The notes below the pieces were generated by a model. The model was not told the origin of the DNA, did not search any database, and saw nothing but the letters and a program-made list of their open reading frames with translations. From Bradyrhizobium amphicarpaeae (GTDB lineage Bacteria; Pseudomonadota; Alphaproteobacteria; Rhizobiales; Xanthobacteraceae), in NCBI RefSeq assembly GCF_002266435.3, contig NZ_CP029426.2, positions 2,386,001-2,450,000 on the forward strand: a stretch of DNA of 64,000 nt, read 5' to 3'. This document shows positions 16,802-27,202 of the stretch, in pieces (the first letter of the stretch is position 1; every line of letters starts with the position of its first letter). The position numbers were made by a program, and so were the translations under genes.

Positions 16802-17578
16802 GTGGCGAACAAAGTCAAAGAGATCTGGAAGTCGGGCAAGGCCGTGGTCAACGCGTGGCTCGCGATACCCTCCGGCTTCTCGGCCGAGATGATCGCGCAA
16901 TGCGGCTTCGACAGCGTCACCGTCGACATGCAGCATGGCGTGCAGGATTATCTCTCGATGGTGCAGTGCTTCCAGGCGATGGACAAGCATCCGGTCACGC
17001 CCATGGTCCGCGTGCCCTGGAACGAGCCCGGCATCATCGGCAAGGTGCTGGACGGCGGCGCCTATGGCGTGATCTGCCCGATGGTCAACACGGCGCAGGA
17101 AGCCAAAAACCTCGTATCCTATTCGAAATATCCGCCTCAGGGCGTCCGCTCCAACGGCCCGATCCGCGCCGGCATGTATGGCACCGCGGGCTCGTATCAG
17201 AAGACCGCGAATGCCGACACCATCCTGCTGCCGATGATGGAGACCAAGACCGCGGTCGAGAACATGGAGGCGATCCTCGACGTCGAAGGCATCGACGGCG
17301 TCTATGTCGGCCCGTCCGATCTGGGCTTCTCCTACGGCCTCGAGCCCAAGCTCGACCGCAGCGAGCCCGAGATCCTTGCGATCTACGAGAAGATCATCAA
17401 GGAATGCGGCAAGCGCAGCCTCAACCCGGGCATCCATTGCAGCGGCGCGGAAGGCGCTGCGCGCGCCATCAACATGGGCTTCAAGCTGGTGACGCTCTCG
17501 AACGAGGTCGGCCTGATGACCACCTACGCCAAGATGCAGGTCAACGCGACCCGCAAGGATTCGGGCGGCAAGGCCTGA
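16802..17578 (+). CDS. HpcH/HpaI-family class II aldolase
   Basis: Aldolase of 258 residues, metal-dependent and pyruvate-forming. Visible landmarks are the catalytic His in VDMQHGVQDY, Arg in VRVPWNEPG, and Glu and Asp metal ligands around METKTAVEN and VGPSDLGFSYG. It could be HpaI, cleaving 4-hydroxy-2-oxoheptanedioate to pyruvate and succinic semialdehyde. That would complete the hpa pathway, which otherwise lacks its last step here. It could also be GarL-like, cleaving 2-keto-3-deoxyglucarate, since a galactarate-dehydratase-type gene follows. Starts with GTG at 16802 behind GGAAGGAAAG, 114 bases after hpaR. Confidence 0.85.
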   Translation: MANKVKEIWKSGKAVVNAWLAIPSGFSAEMIAQCGFDSVTVDMQHGVQDYLSMVQCFQAMDKHPVTPMVRVPWNEPGIIGKVLDGGAYGVICPMVNTAQEAKNLVSYSKYPPQGVRSNGPIRAGMYGTAGSYQKTANADTILLPMMETKTAVENMEAILDVEGIDGVYVGPSDLGFSYGLEPKLDRSEPEILAIYEKIIKECGKRSLNPGIHCSGAEGAARAINMGFKLVTLSNEVGLMTTYAKMQVNATRKDSGGKA

Positions 17579-17585
17579 GAAACTC

Positions 17586-17660
17586 GCGAATGGCGAATGG
17601 GGAGTAGCGAATAGGGCTGCTCCCCTTTTTCCATTCGCCGCTCGCTACTCACTGTTCGCC
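17586..17660. repeat. GCGAATGG/GAGTAGCG palindromic repeat, copy B
   Basis: It follows the aldolase stop and precedes the dehydratase ribosome binding site. It is built from the same units as copy A (GCGAATGG, GGAGTAGC, GAATAG), with a reverse-complement right half around CCATTCGCCGCTCGCTACTC. It could fold into a hairpin in the transcript joining the two genes. Confidence 0.8.
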
Positions 17661-17673
17661 CAAGGAGACTCCC

Positions 17674-19197
17674 ATGACCATCAGCCCCGTCATCCGCCTG
17701 CATCCCGATGATGGCGTGCTGATCGCGCGCGCCAGCCTGCCGCCGGGGACATTGGTGGCCGACGGCGTGACCACGGTCGAGCGCATCCCGTCCGGCCACA
17801 AGGTCGCGATCAGGCCTATTGCGGTGGGCGAGCCCGTCATCCGTTACGGCCAGATCATCGGCTTTGCGACCGTCCCGATCGCGCCGGGCCAGCACGTGCA
17901 CGTGCAGAACATCGGCATGGGCGATTTCGCCAAAGACTATGCTTATTGCGCCGACGTCAAGCCGACCCCGAATTTCGACCTGCCGGCGACCTTCGAGGGC
18001 ATCCGCCGCCCGGACGGCCGCGTCGCCACGCGCAATTATATCGGCATCCTCACCTCGGTGAACTGCAGCGCGCATGTCGCAAGCCTCGTCGCCGACGTCT
18101 TCAAGAAGAACCCCTTCACCGGCGACAATCCGCTGGCCGATTTTCCCAATGTCGATGGCGTGGTCGCACTGACCCACAAGACCGGCTGCGGCATGACCCA
18201 GAACGAGCCGCTCGCATTGCTCCGCCGCACGCTCGGCGGTTATGCGCGGCACGTGAACTTCTCTCACGTGATCGTGCTTGGCCTCGGCTGCGAGGTGAAC
18301 CAGATCGGGGGGCTGATGGAGGAGCAGAAGCTCGCGGGACGCCTGCGCGCGATGGACATCCAGGAGGTCGGCGGCACCCGCAAGACGGTCGAAGCGGGCA
18401 TCGCCTTCGTGCGCGAGGCGCTCGCGGATTCCAACAAGGTGAGCCGCGAGTCCGTGCCGGTGAGCGAATTGACCGTGGCGCTGCAATGTGGCGGCTCGGA
18501 CGGCTATTCCGGCGTATCGGCCAATCCAGCGCTTGGCGCCGCGAGCGATCTCATCGTGCGCCACGGCGGCACCGTCATCCTGTCGGAGACGCCGGAGACC
18601 TACGGCGCCGAGCATCTCTTGACGCGCCGCGCCGTCAGCCGCGAGGTCGGCGAGAAGCTGGTCGACCTGATGCGCTGGTGGGACGAATATACCGCGCGCG
18701 AAGGCGCCGAGATGAACGCCAATCCGAGCCCCGGCAACAAGGCCGGCGGCCTCACCACCATCCTGGAAAAGTCGCTCGGCGCGATGGCGAAGGCCGGCAC
18801 GACCAACCTCGTCGAGGTCCTGCGTTACGCCGAGCCCATCACCAAGAAGGGTTTCGTCTTCATGGACACGCCCGGCTACGACCCGGTCGCGGCGACCGGG
18901 CAGGTCGCGGGCGGCGCCAATCTGGTCTGCTTCACCACCGGGCGCGGCAGCGTGTTCGGCTGCAAGCCGGCGCCCTCGATCAAGCTCGCGACCAACACGC
19001 CCATGTACAAGCGCATGGAAGACGACATGGACGTCAATTGCGGCACCATCCTCGAAGGCGAGGAGAGCGTCGAGCAATGCGGCCAGCGCATTTTCGATCT
19101 GATCCTGAAGACGGCTTCGGGCCAGCCGACCAAGAGCGAGAGCTTCGATTTCGGCGGTGCCGAGTTTGCACCCTGGGTGCTCGGCGCGACGATGTAA
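17674..19197 (+). CDS. UxaA/GarD-family sugar-acid dehydratase (altronate or galactarate dehydratase type)
   Basis: Fe-dependent hydro-lyase of 507 residues. An N-terminal SAF-like domain (residues about 1-95, with GQHVHVQNIGMGDF) leads into the large UxaA/GarD catalytic region. That region includes RNYIGILTSVNCSAHVA, the Cys-containing HKTGCGMTQNE and GLGCEVNQIGG, and GRGSVFGCKPAPSIKLATN near the C-terminus. It should dehydrate altronate, galactarate or a similar sugar acid to a 2-keto-3-deoxy acid, which the aldolase upstream could cleave. AAGGAG lies eight bases before ATG 17674. Confidence 0.88.
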   Translation: MTISPVIRLHPDDGVLIARASLPPGTLVADGVTTVERIPSGHKVAIRPIAVGEPVIRYGQIIGFATVPIAPGQHVHVQNIGMGDFAKDYAYCADVKPTPNFDLPATFEGIRRPDGRVATRNYIGILTSVNCSAHVASLVADVFKKNPFTGDNPLADFPNVDGVVALTHKTGCGMTQNEPLALLRRTLGGYARHVNFSHVIVLGLGCEVNQIGGLMEEQKLAGRLRAMDIQEVGGTRKTVEAGIAFVREALADSNKVSRESVPVSELTVALQCGGSDGYSGVSANPALGAASDLIVRHGGTVILSETPETYGAEHLLTRRAVSREVGEKLVDLMRWWDEYTAREGAEMNANPSPGNKAGGLTTILEKSLGAMAKAGTTNLVEVLRYAEPITKKGFVFMDTPGYDPVAATGQVAGGANLVCFTTGRGSVFGCKPAPSIKLATNTPMYKRMEDDMDVNCGTILEGEESVEQCGQRIFDLILKTASGQPTKSESFDFGGAEFAPWVLGATM

Positions 19198-19380
19198 CGG
19201 CGCGAGCCAGACCCGCCCGGGGAATTTGCAGGACGAGCAGGGGCCTAAGTAGTCTTACGTAGGCACGAGATGACTGCGCGGGTTCCCGCAGTCACACATG
19301 CTTAACAACTGTTGCCGTATTCCGATAGCGATGCGGGCAGCACCATCGATGGGGCTGGCCCTTAGCGAGGGTCGTCGACG

Positions 19381-19902
19381 ATGACGCATGCGGTGCGGCC
19401 GACTGGCGTGGAAAATCTTCTCGGTGAGGAGGAGCTGATCGTGTCGAAGACCGATCTCAAGGGCCGTATCACCTACGCCAATGACGTCTTCATCCGCATG
19501 GCGAAATACCCCTGGAGGCAGCTGATGGGCGCGCCCCACAGCCTGATCCGCCATCCCGACATGCCACGCTGCGTCTTCAAGCTGCTATGGGATACGCTCC
19601 AGACCAAGCAGGAAATCTTCGCCTACGTCCTCAATCTCGCGGGAGACGGCAGCCATTATTGGGTGTTCGCCCATGTCACCCCGACGCTCGACGATCGCGG
19701 CAACATCACGGGCTATCACTCCAATCGACGCAAACCCGATCCGGCGCCGGTCGAGCGCATCAAGCCGATCTACAAGGCGCTCTGCGCGGAAGAGACGCGC
19801 CACGCCAACGCCAAGGACGGCATGCGTGCGAGCTTCGAAATGATGGTCGGTCTGCTCAAGCAAAACGGTGTCGGCTACGATGAATTTGTGCTCTCTCTCT
19901 AA
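19381..19902 (+). CDS. PAS-domain sensor protein, soluble half of a split Aer-like receptor
   Basis: Cytoplasmic protein of 173 residues made of one Aer-type PAS domain (residues about 15-125; motifs [28 protein letters not shown] and the [22 protein letters not shown] core) and a short C-terminal helix. In E. coli Aer the same domain binds FAD and senses redox or oxygen; cofactor binding here is inferred. It has no membrane segment or signalling domain. Its last bases overlap the start of the MCP gene in another frame, so the pair works as a bipartite receptor or derives from a fused one. Confidence 0.85.
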   Translation: MTHAVRPTGVENLLGEEELIVSKTDLKGRITYANDVFIRMAKYPWRQLMGAPHSLIRHPDMPRCVFKLLWDTLQTKQEIFAYVLNLAGDGSHYWVFAHVTPTLDDRGNITGYHSNRRKPDPAPVERIKPIYKALCAEETRHANAKDGMRASFEMMVGLLKQNGVGYDEFVLSL

Positions 19903-21184
19903 GGCTCAGGGAGCGACCGCCGGCGCGTGTCTTCTCGCCACCGCCGCGTTCGTCCTTTCGCTGCTCGGCTGGACCGGAATCGTCAGCGCCGCGCCGCTCT
20001 GCGCCGCGATCCTGCTGCTCGGCTACGCGCTGTGGTGCCAGCATCGCACGGCGGTGGCCGTCGATGAGGTGGCCGATGTCTGCCGCAAGGCGGCGCGCGG
20101 CGATCTCGAAGCGCGAATCCTGAGCGAGCGCCAGGCCGGGCGGATCGGCGCCATCCAGAAGTCGGTCAACGACATGCTCGACATCACTGATGCCTTCGTC
20201 CGCGAGGCTTCGGCATCGATGGACTATGCCAGCCGCGGCAAGTATTTTCGCAAGATTCTCGCGCGCGGATTGCCCGGCTCGTTCCGCCGCTCGGCAACCG
20301 TCATCAATGCCGGCACCGACGGCCTCGGCCGCCGCGTGGTCGAGATCGCCGGCCTCGCAAAGCAGTTCGGCACGCATCTCGACGAAGTCGCAGGCAGCCT
20401 GATGAGCGCCGCGACCGACCTCGAATCCGACGCCGGCCAGATGGCGGCCGCGGCGGAGACGACGAACCGCCAGACCTCCGGCATGCGCAGTGCGTCCGAT
20501 CAGGCCTCGAGCAACGTTGCGACGGTGGCGAGCGCGGCGGAACAGCTCGCATCCTCGATCGCGGAGATCGGCCGCCAGGTGGCCGGCTCGACCACGAGCA
20601 CCGGGCGCGCCGTCGACGAAGCCAATCGTGCCGGCAGCGAGATTCGCAGCCTCGCGGAAGCCGCGATGCGGATCGGCGACGTCGTCAAGCTGATCAGCGA
20701 AATCGCCTCGCAGACCAACCTGCTGGCGCTCAACGCCACGATCGAAGCGGCGCGGGCAGGCGAGGCCGGCCGCGGCTTCGCCGTGGTGGCCTCCGAGGTC
20801 AAGAGCCTCGCCAACCAGACCGCGAAGGCGACCGAGGAGATCAGCGCCAAGGTCGGCGAGATGCAGCAATCGACCAGCACCTCGGTCGCGGCCGTCGAGA
20901 CCATCGCGCAGACCATCGCGGAGATCGACGGCATTACCGCAAGCATCGCGGCCTCGATCGAGCAGCAGGGCTCCGCGACACGCGAGATCGCGCGCAGCGT
21001 CCAGGAAGCCTCCGCCGGCACCTCGCAGGTGTCCTCCAACGTGTCAGGCATCAGCGAAGCCGCCGCCGACACCGGCCGCGTCGCTGGCCGCGTCAACAGC
21101 GCCTCCGAGCGCGTCCACGGCGAAGTCGAGACGCTCCGGCGCGAGGTGACGCAGTTCCTGCAGCGGCTGACCTCGGCGGCGTAG
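19880..21184 (+). CDS. Methyl-accepting chemotaxis protein, membrane/signalling half of a split Aer-like receptor
   Basis: The protein has 434 residues (438 if GTG at 19868 is used). A hydrophobic hairpin (residues about 15-50) anchors it with almost no periplasmic domain, followed by a HAMP-like segment ([13 protein letters not shown]) and the MCP cytoplasmic hairpin. The tip is at [25 protein letters not shown], the CheA/CheW-binding site. No sensory domain is fused; the PAS protein just upstream must supply it. The 23-base overlap and +1 relative frame give tight coupling. The layout recalls the CetA/CetB energy-taxis pair of Campylobacter. Confidence 0.88.
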   Translation: MNLCSLSKAQGATAGACLLATAAFVLSLLGWTGIVSAAPLCAAILLLGYALWCQHRTAVAVDEVADVCRKAARGDLEARILSERQAGRIGAIQKSVNDMLDITDAFVREASASMDYASRGKYFRKILARGLPGSFRRSATVINAGTDGLGRRVVEIAGLAKQFGTHLDEVAGSLMSAATDLESDAGQMAAAAETTNRQTSGMRSASDQASSNVATVASAAEQLASSIAEIGRQVAGSTTSTGRAVDEANRAGSEIRSLAEAAMRIGDVVKLISEIASQTNLLALNATIEAARAGEAGRGFAVVASEVKSLANQTAKATEEISAKVGEMQQSTSTSVAAVETIAQTIAEIDGITASIAASIEQQGSATREIARSVQEASAGTSQVSSNVSGISEAAADTGRVAGRVNSASERVHGEVETLRREVTQFLQRLTSAA

Positions 21185-21220
21185 GCCGTCCGGCGTTCCA
21201 GTATGGGGATGATTTAGGGG

Positions 21221-21292
21221 TGAATAGCGAATAGGGAGTAGCGAATGGCTTAATTGCCTGGCTACCTGCCATTCGCTACTCGCCACTCGCCC
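21221..21292. repeat. GCGAATGG/GAGTAGCG palindromic repeat, copy C
   Basis: It lies shortly after the MCP stop. The left half is GAATAGCGAATAGGGAGTAG plus GCGAATGG; the right half is the reverse complement type, CCATTCGCTACTCGCCACTC. Third member of the family in this window, again between a stop codon and the next gene. Confidence 0.8.
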
Positions 21293-21382
21293 TTACCATA
21301 GGCACTCCCTGCCCGTTGTTAGTGCTTGATCGCGCTGACATCAGGTGTTCTGCTCAAAAAAGCTGCTGGAGCATTGCACCCC

Positions 21383-24300
21383 GTGTCGATCTACGTCGCA
21401 TTACACCACGTCACCCACTACAAATACGACCGACCGATCGATCTCGGCCCGCAGACCATCCGCCTGCGCCCGGCGCCGCACACGCGGACGCCGATCATGA
21501 GCTATTCTCTCAAGGTCACGCCATCCAATCATTTCGTGAACTGGCAGCAGGACCCCCTAGGCAATTGGATCGCGCGTTACGTCTTCCCGGAGAAGACGAC
21601 CGAGCTGAAGATCGAGGTCGATTTCACGGCGCAGATGACCACGGTCAATCCGTTCGACTTCTTCGTCGAGCCTTACGCCGACAGCTTTCCGTTCGACTAT
21701 CCGAAGGATCTGAAAGCGGAGCTGGCGCCTTATCTGGAGACCATCAAGCCCGATCCTGCGTTCGCAAAATATCTCGCATCGATCCCGCGCGAAGCCCCGA
21801 ACACGGTCAACTTCCTGGTCGATCTCAACAGGGAGCTGCAACAGAGGATCAGCTATGTCATCCGCATGGAACCGGGCGTGCAGACGCCGGAGGAGACGCT
21901 GTCCTCCGCGGCCGGCTCGTGCCGCGACTCCGCCTGGCTCCTGATCCAGACCTTCCGTCATCTCGGCCTCGCCGCGCGCTTCGTCTCCGGCTATCTGATC
22001 CAGATCCGTCCCGACATCGATCCGATTGAGGGGCCGCCCGAGGTCGAGAACGACTTCACCGATCTGCATGCCTGGGCCGAGGTCTACCTGCCGGGCGCGG
22101 GCTGGATCGGGTTCGACGCGACCTCCGGCATGCTCGCGGGTGAGGGGCACATCCCGGTCGCCGCCACGCCGCATTATCGCTCCGCGGCGCCAATCTCCGG
22201 CGGTGCCGGCTTTGCCGAGGTCGAGTTCAATTTCGACATGAGCGTCCGGCGCATCCGCGAGGCGCCGCGCATCACCAAGCCGTTCTCGGACGATTCCTGG
22301 ACGCGGCTCAACGATCTCGGCGAGCAGGTGGACGGCGATCTCGCCGCGCAGGACGTGCGGCTCACCATGGGCGGTGAACCTACCTTCGTCTCGGTCGACG
22401 ATCTCGAAGCTGCCGAATGGAATACCGAGGCCGTCGGTCCCACCAAGCGCGCGCTCGCCGACGATCTGATCCGCCGTCTGCGCACACGCTTCGGTGCGGG
22501 CGGGCTGCTGCATTACGGTCAGGGCAAATGGTATCCGGGCGAGAGCCTGCCGCGCTGGGCCTTCGGCCTGTACTGGCGCAAGGACGGCGTGCCGGTCTGG
22601 AAGAACGCGGACCTCATCGCGAGTATCGAAAATCCGCGGCGTGCCCAGACCGAAGACGCCGAGGATTTCATGGAGGGCACGGCGGCCCGGCTCGGGCTCG
22701 ATCCAGGCTACATCATTCCGGCCTATGAGGATACCGCCTATTGGCTGCTGAAGGAGGCCGAGCTTCCTCTCAACGTCGATCCCTCCGATTCCAAATTGTC
22801 CAATCCGGAGGAACGCGCGCGCATGGCGCGGGTGTTCGATCAAGGCCTCCGCGCGCCGCGCGGCTTCGTGCTGCCGGTGCAGCGCTGGAACGCGCCGCCA
22901 CGCTGGCGCAGCGAGCGCTGGCAACTCCGGCGCAATCATCTGTTCCTGATGCCGGGCGATTCCCCGCTCGGCCTGCGCTTGCCGATCGGCTCGCTCGGCT
23001 ACGTCCCGCCGAGTGAATATCCCTACATCGTCGAGCAGGATCCGATGGAGGCGCGCGGCAAGCTGCCGGTGTTCACGCTCCCGGAGCGCCCGAAGGCGCC
23101 GCCGCGGGTCGCCTCCGAAAAGCTCAACACGACTGTCCCGGTCCGCACTGCGCTGTCGATCGAGGTCCGCGATGGCGTAATCTGCGCCTTCATGCCGCCG
23201 GTCGAGCGCATCGAGGATTATCTCGAGATGATCGCGGCTGTCGAAGCCACGGCCGAGGAGATGCAGCTCCAGGTCCATGTCGAGGGCTATGCGCCGCCGT
23301 TCGATCCGCGCATCGAGGTCATCAAGGTCACGCCGGATCCCGGCGTCCTGGAGATCAACATCCAGCCGGCGACGAGCTGGCGCGAGGCGGTCGAGATCAC
23401 CACTGGCCTCTATGAGGACGCCGGCAAGGTGCGGCTCGGCGCGAACCGCTTCCTGGTCGACGGCCGACACACCGGCACCGGTGGCGGCAATCACGTCGTG
23501 ATCGGAGGCTCGAGCCCGCAGGACTCGCCGTTCCTGCGCCGGCCAGATCTGCTCAAGAGCCTCGTGCTGTACTGGCAGCGGCATCCGTCGCTGTCCTATT
23601 TCTTCTCCGGCCTGTTCATCGGTCCGACCAGCCAGGCGCCGCGCCTCGACGAGGCCCGGCACGACAGCATGTACGAGCTCGAGATCGCGCTCTCGCACGT
23701 GCCGCCGCCGGGCTACCAGGTGCCGCTGTGGCTGGTGGACCGGCTGTTCCGGCATCTGCTCGTCGACATCACCGGCAACACCCACCGCGCCGAGATCTGC
23801 ATCGACAAGCTCTATTCGCCGGATGGTCCCACCGGCCGGCTCGGCCTCGTCGAATTCCGCGCGCTCGAAATGCCGCCGGATCCGCGCATGTCGCTGGCGC
23901 AGCAGCTCTTGATCCGCGCACTGATCGCAAAGTTCTGGCGCGAGCCGCAGCAGGGCAAATTCGTGCGCTGGGGCACCGCGCTGCACGACCGCTTCATGCT
24001 GCCGCATTTCATCTGGGAAGATTTTCAGGACGTGCTCTCGGAGCTCAAGGGCTCCGGCTATCCGTTCGAGCCGGAATGGTATCTGGCCCAGCTCGAATTC
24101 CGGTTTCCCGCCTTCGGCCGCGTCCATCAGGGCGGCGTGACGCTGGAATTGCGCCAGGCGCTGGAGCCCTGGCACGTGCTCGGCGAGGAGGGCTCGGCCG
24201 GCGGCACCGTGCGCTATGTCGATAGCTCGGTCGAGCGCCTCCAGGTCAAGGCGGAGGGGTTCGTCGAGGGCCGACACATCGTCACCTGCAACGGCCGCCG

Positions 24301-24652
24301 CCTGCCGATGACCTCGACCGGTCGCTCCGCCGAGGCCGTGGCCGGGGTCCGCTTCAAGGCCTGGCAGCCGGCCTCCGGCCTGCACCCGACCATTCCGGTG
24401 CACGCGCCCCTGACCTTTGATCTCATCGATACCTGGAACGGCCGCTCGCTCGGCGGTTGCGTCTACCACGTCGCCCATCCGGGCGGGCGCAGCTACGACA
24501 CCAAGCCGGTCAACACCTACGAGGCCGAGGCGCGGCGGCTGGCGCGCTTCCAGGACCACGGCCACACGCCGGGACCGATGCAGCCGCCGCCCGAGGAACG
24601 CACAAATGAGTTTCCGCTGACCCTCGACTTGCGGACCCCGCTCCTGCAATGA
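21383..24652 (+). CDS. Transglutaminase-like / DUF2126 fusion protein
   Basis: Large protein of about 1089 residues. The N-terminal transglutaminase-like cysteine peptidase domain (about 1-275) has the triad Cys180 (GSCRDSAWL), His229 (LHAWAE) and Asp245 (GFDATSG). The remainder (about 330-1085) is the DUF2126 region, which bears the amidoligase-related GGEPTFVS and [16 protein letters not shown] blocks. No signal peptide is seen, so it should be cytoplasmic. The family co-occurs with circularly permuted ATP-grasp, alpha-E and stand-alone transglutaminase genes, proposed by comparative genomics to build and process a peptide. GTG at 21383 gives the family N-terminus [17 protein letters not shown]; an ATG-less extension to 21326 is less likely. 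Confidence 0.9.
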   Translation: MSIYVALHHVTHYKYDRPIDLGPQTIRLRPAPHTRTPIMSYSLKVTPSNHFVNWQQDPLGNWIARYVFPEKTTELKIEVDFTAQMTTVNPFDFFVEPYADSFPFDYPKDLKAELAPYLETIKPDPAFAKYLASIPREAPNTVNFLVDLNRELQQRISYVIRMEPGVQTPEETLSSAAGSCRDSAWLLIQTFRHLGLAARFVSGYLIQIRPDIDPIEGPPEVENDFTDLHAWAEVYLPGAGWIGFDATSGMLAGEGHIPVAATPHYRSAAPISGGAGFAEVEFNFDMSVRRIREAPRITKPFSDDSWTRLNDLGEQVDGDLAAQDVRLTMGGEPTFVSVDDLEAAEWNTEAVGPTKRALADDLIRRLRTRFGAGGLLHYGQGKWYPGESLPRWAFGLYWRKDGVPVWKNADLIASIENPRRAQTEDAEDFMEGTAARLGLDPGYIIPAYEDTAYWLLKEAELPLNVDPSDSKLSNPEERARMARVFDQGLRAPRGFVLPVQRWNAPPRWRSERWQLRRNHLFLMPGDSPLGLRLPIGSLGYVPPSEYPYIVEQDPMEARGKLPVFTLPERPKAPPRVASEKLNTTVPVRTALSIEVRDGVICAFMPPVERIEDYLEMIAAVEATAEEMQLQVHVEGYAPPFDPRIEVIKVTPDPGVLEINIQPATSWREAVEITTGLYEDAGKVRLGANRFLVDGRHTGTGGGNHVVIGGSSPQDSPFLRRPDLLKSLVLYWQRHPSLSYFFSGLFIGPTSQAPRLDEARHDSMYELEIALSHVPPPGYQVPLWLVDRLFRHLLVDITGNTHRAEICIDKLYSPDGPTGRLGLVEFRALEMPPDPRMSLAQQLLIRALIAKFWREPQQGKFVRWGTALHDRFMLPHFIWEDFQDVLSELKGSGYPFEPEWYLAQLEFRFPAFGRVHQGGVTLELRQALEPWHVLGEEGSAGGTVRYVDSSVERLQVKAEGFVEGRHIVTCNGRRLPMTSTGRSAEAVAGVRFKAWQPASGLHPTIPVHAPLTFDLIDTWNGRSLGGCVYHVAHPGGRSYDTKPVNTYEAEARRLARFQDHGHTPGPMQPPPEERTNEFPLTLDLRTPLLQ

Positions 24653-24679
24653 GTATGATGGTGGGGCAGGGAGAGGCGC

Positions 24680-27202
24680 ATGGCCGAGGGCGCAGCCGAA
24701 CAGGACAAGGCGGGTAAGGCGCAAGGACCGCGCGAAGGCCAGCGCCGGCTCGCCCAATGGGTCCGCGACTATCGCCGCCTGCCGGGCATTCCCGACGAAT
24801 TCCTCGGCGCCGACGGCGTCCCGCGCCCGGTCTGGAACCGCTTTTTCGATGCCTTCGGCGCGCTTGCGACCGATGAGGTCGAGCGGCGCTTCGGCATGGC
24901 CGACCGCCACCTCCGCGAGGCCGGCGTCACCTACCGGGCGCCCGGCGACAGCGCCGACCGGCCCTGGTCGCTCAGCCATCTGCCGCTCCTGATCGACGAG
25001 GCCGACTGGAAGCAGCTCTCCGCCGGCATCACCCAGCGCGCCGAGCTGCTCGAGCGCGTGCTGCGCGACATCTATGGCGAGGGGCGGCTGGTCGCCGAGG
25101 GCGCGCTGCCTGCGGGCGCGATCGCCGGCAGCCCCGAATATCTCCGTCCCGTCTGTGGCGTGCCGCCGCCGGGCGGGCGTTATCTCTCGCTCTATGCCGC
25201 CGATGTCGGGCGCGGGCCCGATGGCCGCTGGTGGGTGCTCGGCGACCGCACGCAGGCGCCGTCGGGCGCGGGCTATGCGCTGGAAAACCGCCTGGTGCTG
25301 TCGCGCGCCTTCTCCGACCTCTACAAGTCGATGAACGTGCCGCGCGTCGCGCCGTTCTTCGAGGCATTCCGCGACTCGCTTCGCGCCCGCGCCGACCGCG
25401 ACGAGCCGCGCATCGGCGTGCTCACGCCCGGCAGTTTCAGCGAGACCTATTTCGAGCACGCGACGCTGGCGCGCTATCTCGGCTTCCTGCTGGTCGAGGG
25501 CGACGATCTCGCGGTCAGCGACAATCGCATCCACATCCGCACGGTCGCCGGGCTGAAGCGGCTCGACGTGCTGCTGCGCCGTGTCGATTCCAACTCGCTC
25601 GATCCGCTCGAGCTCGATGCGTCCTCGCATCTCGGCGTGCCCGGCCTGATCGACGTGCTGCGCAAGGACGGTGTCGTCGTCGCCAACATGCCGGGTTCGG
25701 GCGTGCTGGAAGCGCGGGCGCTGCTCGGCTTCCTGCCCGCGCTCAGCCGTCGCCTGCTCGGCGAAGAGCTGAAGATGCCGCACATCGCGACCTGGTGGTG
25801 CGGTCAGAAATCCGCGCGTGACGAGGTGTTGTCGCGGCTCGACGAGGTCGCGATCGAAGGCGCCTACCGGCGCGGCGTGACCGGCTTCGACAGCAACGGT
25901 CCGGTGCTTGCCAGCGAGCTCGACGCCGCCGGGCGTCAGCGCCTGGTCGATGCCATCGGCGCGCGCGGCATGGATTATGTCGGCCAGGAGGTGGTGCGTC
26001 TCTCCACCATGCCGGTGTGGGAGCACGGGCAGCTCACGCCGCGTCCCTTCGTGCTGCGCGTGTTTGCCGCCGCGACGCCGGAGGGCTGGGCCATCATGCC
26101 CGGCGGCTTCTGCCGGATTGCCGAGCAGGCGGATGCGCGCGCCGTGTCGATGGGCGACGGTGCGCGTGCCGCCGACGTCTGGGTGGTCTCGGAGAAGAAA
26201 GTCTCGACCGCGTCGCTGCTGCCGGCGACCGACAAGGTGCGGATCCGCCGCATCGCCGGCGTGCTGCCGAGCCGCGCCGCCGACAATCTGTTCTGGCTCG
26301 GCCGCTATCTAGAACGCGCCGAGGCGACGCTGCGGCTGGTACGGGCGGTGGGCTCGCCGAGCGGCCCCAACAAGGGCACCGCGGCCTCACTGCAATCGGC
26401 CGAACGAATCCAGCGCCTGCTGGTGGCATGGGGCGCGATCTCGCAAGCCTCGCGCGCGACGCCCGGGCGCATCGCCGCCGAAGCGCTGCAGAGCACGGAG
26501 CGGCCGGGCTCGGCGTTGTCGCTGGTGCGTGCGGCACAGCGCACGGCGACCTCCTTGCGCGAGCGGCTGTCGCCCGATGCCTGGCAGGTCATCACCGAAA
26601 TGGCCGACCGGCTCTCCTACGAGGTCGAGGACGACGACAGCGTGCTGAGCGCGGCCGAGCTGACCCTGCAGGAGCTTGCGAGCTTTGCGGGTCTTGCGCA
26701 GGAAAACATGAATCGCGCTGCCGGCTGGCGCTTCCTCGATGTCGGCCGCCGCACCGAGCGCGCCATCAACACCGCGCGCTTCGCCCGGCAATTCGCCTAT
26801 GACGAGGCCGGCGACGAGGATCTCGACATCCTGCTGACGCTGGTGGATTCCCAGATCACCTATCGCTCGCGCTATCTGCTGGCGCCGATCCTGGCGCCGG
26901 TGCGCGACCTCGCGGTGCTCGATCCCTACAATCCGCGATCGGTTGCTTTCCAGGTGGCGACGCTGAACGAGCATATCGCGGCATTGCCCAGCCTGAAGGA
27001 GCATGGCCTGATCGAGCAGCCGCAGCGGCTTGCGGTGGCGGTTCAGGCGATGCTGGCCACCGCCGAAGCCGAAAAGCTCGAAGTCAGGACCCTGTTCGCG
27101 CTGGAGCAGGATCTGCTCAGCCTCGCCGACGCGATCGGGCTGCATTACTTCCCGCACGGCACCAATGCCAGCCGGCCGGAAAAGCTGACGGGGCTGGCGT
27201 GA
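24680..27202 (+). CDS. Circularly permuted ATP-grasp ligase fused to an alpha-E domain
   Basis: Fusion of 840 residues. Residues about 40-515 form the circularly permuted type-2 ATP-grasp domain (DUF404/DUF407; blocks GVLTPGSFSETYFEHA, GVVVANMPGSGVLEARA, PHIATWWCGQ). Residues about 528-830 form the helical alpha-E domain (DUF403), starting LPSRAADNLFWLGRYLERAEATLRL. ATP-grasp enzymes of this group are predicted to form peptide or isopeptide bonds; no product is known to me. In many genomes the two domains are separate genes, so the fusion supports one functional complex. It lies 27 bases after the DUF2126 gene and shares a four-base GTGA overlap with the next gene. Confidence 0.92.
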   Translation: MAEGAAEQDKAGKAQGPREGQRRLAQWVRDYRRLPGIPDEFLGADGVPRPVWNRFFDAFGALATDEVERRFGMADRHLREAGVTYRAPGDSADRPWSLSHLPLLIDEADWKQLSAGITQRAELLERVLRDIYGEGRLVAEGALPAGAIAGSPEYLRPVCGVPPPGGRYLSLYAADVGRGPDGRWWVLGDRTQAPSGAGYALENRLVLSRAFSDLYKSMNVPRVAPFFEAFRDSLRARADRDEPRIGVLTPGSFSETYFEHATLARYLGFLLVEGDDLAVSDNRIHIRTVAGLKRLDVLLRRVDSNSLDPLELDASSHLGVPGLIDVLRKDGVVVANMPGSGVLEARALLGFLPALSRRLLGEELKMPHIATWWCGQKSARDEVLSRLDEVAIEGAYRRGVTGFDSNGPVLASELDAAGRQRLVDAIGARGMDYVGQEVVRLSTMPVWEHGQLTPRPFVLRVFAAATPEGWAIMPGGFCRIAEQADARAVSMGDGARAADVWVVSEKKVSTASLLPATDKVRIRRIAGVLPSRAADNLFWLGRYLERAEATLRLVRAVGSPSGPNKGTAASLQSAERIQRLLVAWGAISQASRATPGRIAAEALQSTERPGSALSLVRAAQRTATSLRERLSPDAWQVITEMADRLSYEVEDDDSVLSAAELTLQELASFAGLAQENMNRAAGWRFLDVGRRTERAINTARFARQFAYDEAGDEDLDILLTLVDSQITYRSRYLLAPILAPVRDLAVLDPYNPRSVAFQVATLNEHIAALPSLKEHGLIEQPQRLAVAVQAMLATAEAEKLEVRTLFALEQDLLSLADAIGLHYFPHGTNASRPEKLTGLA

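Noticed and set aside
17946..19262. Long plus-strand frame of 438 codons inside the dehydratase gene
   Set aside because: Arg-rich out-of-frame translation of a well-conserved UxaA/GarD gene; no domain of its own.
19271..19294. TGACTGC...GCAGTCA hairpin before the PAS gene as a terminator
   Set aside because: The stem has a bulge and no T tract follows; it could be regulatory but the evidence is too weak to annotate.
21557..26026. Open antisense frame of 1489 codons across the DUF2126 and ATP-grasp genes
   Set aside because: It is a shadow of the GC-rich codon pattern: the plus-strand genes have clear domains and catalytic residues, while the antisense product is low-complexity Arg/Ala/Glu-rich without any recognisable domain.
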